From NCBI GenBank assembly GCA_903823115.1, contig CAIJRN010000018.1:1-64000 (forward strand): a DNA stretch of 64,000 nucleotides. The letters are read 5' to 3'. Of this stretch, positions 58,617 through 64,000 are shown piece by piece. The notes below the pieces were generated by a model. That model was not told where the DNA came from, made no database searches, and saw nothing but the letters and a program-made list of their open reading frames with translations. The DNA is from an uncultured cyanobacterium. Lineage in GTDB: Bacteria > Cyanobacteriota > Cyanobacteriia > PCC-6307 > Cyanobiaceae. Both the position numbers and the translations under genes were made by a program. Position 1 is the stretch's first letter; every line of letters starts with the position of its first letter.

Positions 58617-58904
58617 ATGGAAACCCCCTTCGGCAACTGGCTCCCCGAGGTGACCGTGATGACCCCGGCCCGGTTCGAAGACGCCATGGCAGCCGTACAG
58701 GCGGTGCAGCAACTGAAGACGGTGGTGCTGCATCTGGGAGCCATGGAGCCCGATGAAGCCCAGCGCACCATCGACTTTGTCTCCGGTGGGGTCTACGCGA
58801 TGGACGGTCAGTCGGAGCGGCTGGCGGACACGGTGTTCCTGTTCGCCCCATCCCTGGTGAGAATCAGCCACGACGACAATCGAGACGACAACAAGCCCAG
58901 CTGA
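58617..58904 (+). CDS. short SepF-like protein
   Basis: A 95-residue protein almost limited to the SepF/DUF552 core (LPEVTVMTPARFEDAMAAVQ; KTVVLHLGAMEPDEAQRTID; FVSGGVYAMDGQSERLADTV; FLFAPS). SepF tethers FtsZ to the membrane, but this copy lacks the N-terminal membrane-binding helix and the long linker. It could be a paralogue or a standalone partner. Upstream sequence in this frame gives no start for a longer form. Confidence 0.82.
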   Translation: METPFGNWLPEVTVMTPARFEDAMAAVQAVQQLKTVVLHLGAMEPDEAQRTIDFVSGGVYAMDGQSERLADTVFLFAPSLVRISHDDNRDDNKPS

Positions 58905-58909
58905 AGGCC

Positions 58910-59608
58910 ATGCTGTTGGGGGTCGATGGCTGCAGGTCCGGCTGGCTGGCGCTGACCGCCGGCATCGAGGGCATTGAAGTGCTCGACCAGGTGCACCAGG
59001 AGGCCAGCACCCTGCTCACCCAGCCCGGCTGGCAGTTGCTGGCGATCGATATCCCGATCGGCCTGCCCGAGCGCGGCAGCCGAGCCTGTGATCAGGAGGC
59101 CCGCAGGCTGCTGGGGGCTCGCCGCAGCAGTGTCTTTCCGGCTCCGATCCGAGCCGTGTTGGCGGCCAGAGATCATCAGCAGGCCTGTCAGATCTCGCGT
59201 CAACAGCAGGGCAAGGGACTCAGTGTCCAGAGCTTCAACATCCTGGCCAAGATCCGCAGCATCGACGAGCTGCTGCAGGCCGATCCAGCCCTGGCCCAAC
59301 GGATCCACGAGGTTCACCCCGAGCTGATCTTTCAGCAGTGGAATGGCGGCCGGCCGATGGAGAACGGCAAAAAGACAGCCCAGGGCAAGCAGGAGCGGCT
59401 GCAACTGGTGGACACGGAGTTTCCGGGGGCCTGGGCAACGATCCGCCAACGCCATCTTCGCAGCGACGTAGCCGACGACGACATTCTCGACGCCCTGGCG
59501 GCCCTGCACACGGCCCGACGCCTGCGACAGGGAGTGGCTCTGCAGCTGCCTGCCCAGGCTCCGATCGAGATCGATGCCTGCGGCCTGCCGATGCGGATCT
59601 CCGCTTAG
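58910..59608 (+). CDS. DUF429-family protein
   Basis: A 232-residue protein with GVDGCRSGWLAL (RNase-H-like nucleotide fold), AIDIPIGLPERGSRACDQEA and HPELIFQQWNGG, as in the DUF429 family of predicted nucleases or hydrolases. The function is unknown. It starts 5 bases after the SepF-like gene, so the two share an mRNA. Confidence 0.85.
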   Translation: MLLGVDGCRSGWLALTAGIEGIEVLDQVHQEASTLLTQPGWQLLAIDIPIGLPERGSRACDQEARRLLGARRSSVFPAPIRAVLAARDHQQACQISRQQQGKGLSVQSFNILAKIRSIDELLQADPALAQRIHEVHPELIFQQWNGGRPMENGKKTAQGKQERLQLVDTEFPGAWATIRQRHLRSDVADDDILDALAALHTARRLRQGVALQLPAQAPIEIDACGLPMRISA

Positions 59609-59646
59609 CCACCCCCCAAAGACGCCACCCTCTACAGTCAGCGCTT

Positions 59647-59720
59647 CGGGGCGTGGCGCAGCTTGGTAGCGCGGGTGCTTTGGGAGCACTAGGTCGCAGG
59701 TTCGAATCCTGTCGCCCCGA
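59647..59720 (+). tRNA. tRNA-Pro (UGG)
   Basis: A 74-base cloverleaf. The acceptor arm CGGGGCG/CGCCCCG closes with discriminator A. The anticodon loop reads CTTTGGGA with anticodon TGG. The T arm contains GGTTCGAATCC. The CCA end is not encoded. Confidence 0.97.
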
Positions 59721-60060
59721 TTGACTTTTCAGGGATTGGCCAAGGGCCATGTGGGCAAGATGTGGGCAAGGCTTTCCTTGCCTGGTTTCTTTGCCCATCA
59801 GATGGGCATCCTCTTGAGGGCGGCTTCCGCAGAAGAGGCCTACGCCTTGCCCACGCTGTGGGCAAAACCCTCCGAGGTCGGTAGCTCCCTTTTGGGGCTG
59901 ATCCGGCCTCAATGCGACCGCCCAGAAGGGGGGCAAAGCCCCCGGATAACACGTTCGGCCAAAGTCCGTAAACTTCGTTCAAGGGCGCAAAAGCCCGGCC
60001 ACGGCCGGACAAACGCCCTCCAAGGCCCTTCCAGGCCTCAGATCTCTGAAGTCCCTACCA
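59721..60060. repeat. TGGGCAAG repeat cluster after tRNA-Pro
   Basis: No gene is seen. ATGTGGGCAAG is tandemly repeated (59749-59759, 59760-59770). TGCCCAT-CAG-ATGGGCA (59792-59808) and TTGCCCAC-GCT-GTGGGCAA (59847-59865) are inverted copies. A GGGGGCAAAGCCCCC hairpin lies near 59935. Such clustered direct and inverted sites beside a tRNA resemble integrase arm-type sites of an attachment region. Confidence 0.55.
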
Positions 60061-60288
60061 ATGACCTCACGAACCCATTGGGTCAGCTCTCGCGTGGCTG
60101 CGGATTCGCTTGGCATGAGCGAGCGCACCCTCTACCGCTGGCGCACAGGTGGTCTGCTCAAGCCCGGTCTGCATTGGCGGCGTAAGTTCCCCGCGCCCGG
60201 CAGTGCCGTGGTCTACGACCTGACTGCGGTCGAGTCCGCCATGCGGGAGTCCACCGCACGCAATCCAGCGGGCCTGGAACTGGCCTGA
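60061..60288 (+). CDS. excisionase-like helix-turn-helix protein
   Basis: A 75-residue MerR-like/Xis-like protein: VSSRVAADSLGMSERTLYRW is the helix-turn-helix and PGLHWRRKFPAPGSAVVYDL the wing that is common in proteins next to cyanobacterial tRNA-borne integrases. No integrase gene is present in the window, so this may be the leftover of an element. Confidence 0.7.
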   Translation: MTSRTHWVSSRVAADSLGMSERTLYRWRTGGLLKPGLHWRRKFPAPGSAVVYDLTAVESAMRESTARNPAGLELA

Positions 60289-60745
60289 AGGCCACCAGCA
60301 GCTGCGCGGCTGCCTATGCCCGAACGGAGCTCGGCGTGGACCTGGAGGCTTCCTTTCCACGCCGGAAGGCCTGCAGGCAGCCGCCATGGGCCTCGGGCAG
60401 CTCCAGCAGACCTGGTGCCCCCCGAGGACGACATGACACCGCACTGGATACGCCCTCGTCATCGCCGACTGGATTGGCCAGGGCCGCCAACACGACAGGT
60501 CCAGTGGGTTTCTGGATCTCCCAGCGAGAACAGCGACGCGATCACACAGATCCGCAGGATCCAGAGCAACGCCGGCGAGAACTGAGCCGATCGGGGTCTC
60601 CTGGGCCAGCCAGGGATCGTCAGCTGAGCCTGCCCAGCTCCCCGCCAGGAACACCACGCCTCCCCCCGTGGGCGATCCAACGCCGCAGAAGCCAGAGAGA
60701 CGAACTCGTGCTAGTACATATGTTCGCATCGTTGAAAGGAGGGGT
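60289..60745. other. gene-poor stretch between Xis-like gene and small Cys gene
   Basis: Several frames are open, but none has family features. Protein-like pieces switch frame (for example STPEGLQAAAMGLGQLQQ in one frame at about 60350-60400), so decayed coding sequence is possible. A LexA-type box at 60713 and a strong AAAGGAGG ribosome-binding site at about 60735 belong to the next gene. Confidence 0.4.
60713..60726. promoter_or_regulatory. LexA (SOS) box
   Basis: AGTACATATGTTCG fits the cyanobacterial LexA consensus RGTACNNNDGTWCB at all 14 positions. It lies 20 bases before the ATG at 60746, in the promoter position for repression. Confidence 0.65.
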
Positions 60746-61033
60746 ATGGGTGTCCGTCTGCGCCGGCACGCGGCAGAAGGTGCTGGGTCTGTGGAGGCGT
60801 CCATCGAGGCGTGGCCCTATCTCGATGAGGCCGTCCTGCTCAAGACCCGCAGCCGCAAGGTCTGCATGACCTGCCATTGGTTTCGTCATCACGCCGGCGT
60901 CAACTGCATCCCCTTGCTCACCTGCCAGCTGCAGCAGGGCCTGATCGCCCATGACGAGCACCTCACCAGCCGCTGCCAGGGCTGGACGGACGACATGGTG
61001 AGGCAACGGGGCTGGGCGCCTGAGGTGGCCTGA
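60746..61033 (+). CDS. small cysteine-containing protein, possibly SOS-regulated
   Basis: A 95-residue protein whose ATG follows an AAAGGAGG ribosome-binding site. CMTCHWFRHHAGVNCIPLLTC and the later SRCQGWTDDMVR place five cysteines and several histidines in a pattern that could bind zinc. The family is not recognised beyond resemblance to picocyanobacterial hypothetical proteins. A LexA-type box sits at its promoter. The DUF1651-like gene follows 10 bases later. Confidence 0.75.
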   Translation: MGVRLRRHAAEGAGSVEASIEAWPYLDEAVLLKTRSRKVCMTCHWFRHHAGVNCIPLLTCQLQQGLIAHDEHLTSRCQGWTDDMVRQRGWAPEVA

Positions 61034-61043
61034 GCTCGGCCCA

Positions 61044-61325
61044 ATGCCCACCAGCAGCAGTAACCGGCCGCCGCTCTCGCCCCAGGAGGGCTGGATCAGC
61101 GACGGCCGCCATGTTCTCCTCTTCCGGCCAAGCCGCTGGGATCGCTGGAGTCTGCAGCTGGAGGTGACGGTGGGGGAGCTGCTGCCGGATCAGTCGGTGC
61201 CGCTGCTGAAAAAACGACTGGAGATCAGCCGCGAGGAGGCCCACAAGCTCTGGGCCAGCAAACGCCAGGCGGGTTGGCAGATGACAGCGCCGCAATGGCA
61301 GCCTCCGCCCATTCCGTCTGGTTGA
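61044..61325 (+). CDS. DUF1651-like protein
   Basis: A 93-residue protein: GWISDGRHVLLFRPSRWDRW, PLLKKRLEISREEAHKLWAS and KRQAGWQMTAPQW resemble the cyanobacterial DUF1651 family, of unknown function. It is 10 bases after the small Cys gene, so it would share any SOS control. Confidence 0.7.
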   Translation: MPTSSSNRPPLSPQEGWISDGRHVLLFRPSRWDRWSLQLEVTVGELLPDQSVPLLKKRLEISREEAHKLWASKRQAGWQMTAPQWQPPPIPSG

Positions 61326-61374
61326 AGCCGCTCTCTGCTCAGCAGGAGCGGAGCTGTCCGCTGGCTTGCCCTGC

Positions 61375-62448
61375 TCAGTGGCGATGACGGTGATGGGCGT
61401 CACTGACGTGGGGATGGGCATGCTCCAGCTCCCGGTGGCGATGCTCATGGGCGTGCCAGAAGGGCTGATCGCTGGCAATCCCTTCCAGATCCTTGGGAGA
61501 ATGGAGGTGATCGTGATGGGCATCCGTTCCGATCGGTTCATGCTGGTGGCGATGGGCATGGCAGAGCACCGCATGGCGATGCCAGTGGCTGTGCCGCTCC
61601 TGCAGCAGCAGCAAGACGCCTGCGGCCATCAGCCCAGCGGCGACCAGGAGCTGCGGGGCAAAGGCCTCCCGCAACATGACGAGAGAGAACAGGGCCCCGA
61701 CGAACGGTGCGGTGGAAAACAGCACCGCCTCACGCGCGGCCCCGAGATCGCGCAGGGCCAGCAGATCCAGCCAGATCGAGATGCCGTAGCCCAGGGCGCC
61801 GATCGCCAGCAACACCAGGATCACCGGCATCGGCGGAAAGCGATGCCCCAGCAGCAGGGCCAGGGCCAGCATCGGCAGCGAGGCCCCTGCCGCCTTGAAG
61901 GTGGCGATCTGGATCGGATCACGCAGGCTCAGGCGCTGGCTGAGGTTGTTGTCGATGCCCCAGGCGAACGTGGCCAGAGCGATCAGGGAGGTTCCGGTCC
62001 CATTGGCGCCGTTGAGGCTTCCCTGCGAGAGCACCACCGCCCCGGCGATCGTGAACAGCGCCGAAAGCAGACCCAGACGGCCGAGGTGTTCTCGGCCCAG
62101 CAGCACGGCAATCGCCAGGGTGAACACCGCCTCAAGATTGAGCAACAGCGAACTGGAGGCAGCTGGCATCCGGCCCAGGCCAAGGACCAGCGCCACTGGA
62201 CCCACCACGCCGCCAAGCAGGGTGAGGGTGGCCAACGCCGGCCAGTCCTGCCGATGGATCGGGGTTTCTGCTCCTTTCCCCCGCACCAGGCGGACGATCA
62301 ACAGGGCCAGGCTGGCGCCGCCATAGAGCAGGCCGGCGATGCTCAGGGCCGAACCCGATCCGGTGATCGTGCTGATCAGCGGGGCGCTGCAGCCGAACAG
62401 CACGGCAGCACCAAGGCCCGCCAGCTGGCCGCGTCGTTGCGAGCTCAT
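61375..62448 (-). CDS. EamA/DMT-family transporter with histidine-rich tail
   Basis: A 357-residue protein from the ATG at 62448. Ten hydrophobic spans with duplicated EamA halves (GLGAAVLFGCSAPLIS; SSLLLNLEAVFTLAIAVLL; LIALATFAWGIDNNLS; AVLFSTAPFVGALFSLV) are followed by about 75 residues with some 23 histidines (for example HAHRHQHE and HAHPHVSDAHHRHRH). Such tails bind zinc, nickel or cobalt, so a metal role is possible, though DMT proteins usually move metabolites. Confidence 0.88.
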   Translation of the reverse strand: MSSQRRGQLAGLGAAVLFGCSAPLISTITGSGSALSIAGLLYGGASLALLIVRLVRGKGAETPIHRQDWPALATLTLLGGVVGPVALVLGLGRMPAASSSLLLNLEAVFTLAIAVLLGREHLGRLGLLSALFTIAGAVVLSQGSLNGANGTGTSLIALATFAWGIDNNLSQRLSLRDPIQIATFKAAGASLPMLALALLLGHRFPPMPVILVLLAIGALGYGISIWLDLLALRDLGAAREAVLFSTAPFVGALFSLVMLREAFAPQLLVAAGLMAAGVLLLLQERHSHWHRHAVLCHAHRHQHEPIGTDAHHDHLHSPKDLEGIASDQPFWHAHEHRHRELEHAHPHVSDAHHRHRH

Positions 62449-62477
62449 GGTGAAGGCGTCATCACAGCCACGATGAT

Positions 62478-63389
62478 TCAGCCCAGCATCACCGCCAGCT
62501 CCCGCCCGCATTCTTCATGGGCTCCCAGCCGGCCGGGCAGATGCAGAACCCGATCGGCGACGGCAGCGAGAGCCTGCATCTCCTTCAGCGACTTGGGCGG
62601 AGACTGATCGGCGATCACCACCGTGAGGGGTTGCGGCAGAGCTCGGGCTGCCGCCAGCCAGCCCTCGGGGCGGTCATAAGGATCCAGTCCCCCGGTCACA
62701 AAAGCAGCGCTGGCGAAGCGTGCTCCCGGCTGGCGGGCGATGCGCTGCCGCTCGACGATCCCCTCCGGCGTCAACCCGGGGCCGGCCACATCCACATGGC
62801 GACGGCTCATCCAGCCGAGCACCGACCTGGTGGTGTTGAGGCGATAGAGCAACGGACCCACCACAGGCGTCTCGACCAAGGCGAGGATCAGCGCAAAAGC
62901 GCGGCTTCGCCGCTTGGCCATCGTCGGGAACGGGCCGCGCCAGGTGGGGGCCACCAGCACCCATTCGCGCATGGCCAGGTCGTGACGCTGGGAGGCGAGC
63001 AGGGCGATACCGGCGGCGTGACCGGCGGCAATCAGACCGCAGTCGGCGGGACAGCAATCGCGCCGGAAGTCGGCCAGGAATCTGGCGAGGAGCTCGGCGT
63101 TGTAAGGCATCCGGGGCCGATCACTCTCCCCGAAGCCGGGCCAGTCGAGGCTGATCAGCTGGGGAGCTGCAGCCTCCTGGCCCTGGGCTTGGTCATGGCC
63201 ATTTGGCTGATGCTCCAGCAGGGCAGCGCTGAAGGCCTGCCACTCGCTGCGGCAGGAGATCGTGCTCAGGGCCGGCAACAGCAGCCAGGCGGGGCCGGTG
63301 CCGCCGCTGCAGTGCCAGGCCACGCGGAGGCTTTGGCCTGAAGCCGACCAGCGGTATTGGCAGGTGATGGGCTTGTCAGAAACGGGCAT
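62478..63389 (-). CDS. alpha/beta hydrolase-like protein
   Basis: A 303-residue protein from the ATG at 63389. LLLPALSTISCRSEW and ISLDWPGFGESDRP mark the fold start, as in alpha/beta hydrolases. The usual GxSxG elbow reads AAGHAAGIALL, with Ala in place of the nucleophile Ser. The enzyme may therefore be inactive or use another residue. It ends 29 bases before the DMT transporter start and is co-oriented. Confidence 0.78.
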   Translation of the reverse strand: MPVSDKPITCQYRWSASGQSLRVAWHCSGGTGPAWLLLPALSTISCRSEWQAFSAALLEHQPNGHDQAQGQEAAAPQLISLDWPGFGESDRPRMPYNAELLARFLADFRRDCCPADCGLIAAGHAAGIALLASQRHDLAMREWVLVAPTWRGPFPTMAKRRSRAFALILALVETPVVGPLLYRLNTTRSVLGWMSRRHVDVAGPGLTPEGIVERQRIARQPGARFASAAFVTGGLDPYDRPEGWLAAARALPQPLTVVIADQSPPKSLKEMQALAAVADRVLHLPGRLGAHEECGRELAVMLG

Positions 63390-63472
63390 GACAGAGCTGC
63401 TTGAAGCTGGGCCTGCCCATGAACAGGCCCGCTCGATTGCTCCCATCGTGGGGGAGTTGCCCAGGAGCTGCC

Positions 63473-63922
63473 GTGTCTGCCTTCCCCCTGCTGGTGATCG
63501 TCCATGCCCTGGCCGCCACGGTGTGGACCGGCGGCCATCTGGTGCTGGATCTGGGGGTGCTGCCGAGGGCCCTGCGGGCAAAGAGCGCGGCGGAGATCCG
63601 CGCCTTCGAGGAAATCTTTGAGCCCCTGGGCCTGACGGCCCTGGCCATTCAGGTGGTCACGGGCCTTTGGATGGCCTGGATCTACCTGCCGGGCTTCCAG
63701 GGGCTGTTCAAACCGGCGAATCCGATCGGGATGCTGGTGGGCGTCAAGCTGCTGCTGCTCGCCGGCACCGCTGCCCTGGCGATCCATGCCCGCCTGCGGC
63801 TGATCCCCCAGCTCACGGACGACAAGCTGAGCGGCCTGGCCTGGCACATCCGCGGCATCACCGCCCTGGCGATCGCCTTCGTGGTGGTGGGGGCACTGAT
63901 CCGGCTGGGCGGCCTGGTCTGA
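63473..63922 (+). CDS. CopD-like membrane protein
   Basis: A 149-residue protein from GTG 63473, preceded by AGGAG (a longer ATG frame starts at 63401). Four hydrophobic segments, starting with FPLLVIVHALAATVWTGGHL, and conserved HAL, GGH and HIRGI histidines match the CopD-type family, linked to copper handling. No other copper gene is adjacent. Confidence 0.75.
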   Translation: MSAFPLLVIVHALAATVWTGGHLVLDLGVLPRALRAKSAAEIRAFEEIFEPLGLTALAIQVVTGLWMAWIYLPGFQGLFKPANPIGMLVGVKLLLLAGTAALAIHARLRLIPQLTDDKLSGLAWHIRGITALAIAFVVVGALIRLGGLV

Positions 63923-63944
63923 GCGGAGCACGGACCACAACAAA

Positions 63945-63966
63945 GCCCGGAGCGTGAGCCCCGGGC
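63945..63966. terminator. bidirectional terminator-like hairpin
   Basis: GCCCGG (63945-63950) pairs with CCGGGC (63961-63966) and is followed by ATTTG on the plus strand and by TTTGTTG on the minus strand. It probably ends the CopD-like gene and a gene entering from the right edge. Confidence 0.55.
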
Positions 63967-64000
63967 ATTTGCCGGCTCAGCCGCGGCGCCTGCCTGGATG

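Noticed and set aside
59689-59936. Minus-strand protein frames ending in a QDSNLRPSAPKAPALPSCATP-type sequence
   Set aside because: This is the well-known artefact of translating the reverse complement of tRNA-Pro.
60067-60804. Minus-strand frame (245 codons) across the excisionase-like gene
   Set aside because: It is antisense to the HTH gene and LexA box, with no motif support.

Overview
The window is a high-GC chromosome segment from an alpha-cyanobacterium of the Synechococcus/Cyanobium picocyanobacterial type. The evidence is a complete alpha-carboxysome (cso) cluster with Form IA Rubisco, both protochlorophyllide reductases (por and chlL/B/N), psaM, an aldehyde-deformylating oxygenase/acyl-ACP reductase pair, and NDH-1 CO2-uptake genes. 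The genus call is an inference from gene content; no rRNA is present.

Layout. 1-4617: a cut-off DUF4912 gene, a UmuD-like protein lacking both catalytic residues, small hypothetical genes and phosphoenolpyruvate synthase. 4868-11078: an FAD oxidoreductase, a cyAbrB regulator, a reverse-strand trio (S1-domain protein, Tab2-like protein, YfiH-family protein) and a creatininase-family protein. 11113-15526: a forward run ado-aar-accA-SDR-folE (alkane and fatty-acid synthesis plus GTP cyclohydrolase I). 15817-20855: trpF, an M50 protease, a lipoate-ligase-like protein, a CRR6-like protein, psaM and hypotheticals. 20891-28457: chlorophyll genes, with light-dependent por on the plus strand and chlN-chlB-chlL on the minus strand, separated by two overlapping hypothetical genes. 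29451-47489: a carbon-concentrating superlocus. In order it holds csoS1D, rdgB (reverse), sbtA-sbtB, csoS1A-cbbL-cbbS, an attenuator-like hairpin, csoS2-csoSCA-csoS4A-csoS4B-csoS1E, a ferritin-like gene, ndhF4-ndhD4-cupB, an acRAF-like gene and cbbX. 47516-59608: dnaA (reverse), an HtrA protease, two glycosyltransferase-like genes, a GNAT protein, an alpha/beta hydrolase, ABC transporters, hisG, gloB, ridA, a short SepF-like protein and a DUF429 protein. 59647-61325: tRNA-Pro followed by a repeat-rich stretch, an excisionase-like gene without an integrase, and a small cysteine-containing gene behind a LexA-type box. 61375-64000: a DMT transporter with a histidine-rich tail, an alpha/beta hydrolase and a CopD-like membrane protein.

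How the genes work together. Bicarbonate import (SbtA, with SbtB) and NDH-1-driven CO2 hydration (NdhF4/NdhD4/CupB) fill the cytosolic bicarbonate pool. CsoSCA converts it to CO2 inside a shell made of CsoS1A/S1D/S1E and CsoS4A/B, organised by CsoS2 around CbbL/CbbS. acRAF and CbbX would assemble and reactivate Rubisco. The most unusual signals are the catalytically dead UmuD-like protein, two matching LexA-type boxes about 60 kb apart (one at that gene, one at a small Cys-containing gene beside tRNA-Pro), a 15-base sequence shared upstream of sbtA and csoS1A, and the attachment-site-like repeat cluster after tRNA-Pro. No clearly new multi-gene system is proven by the sequence alone.
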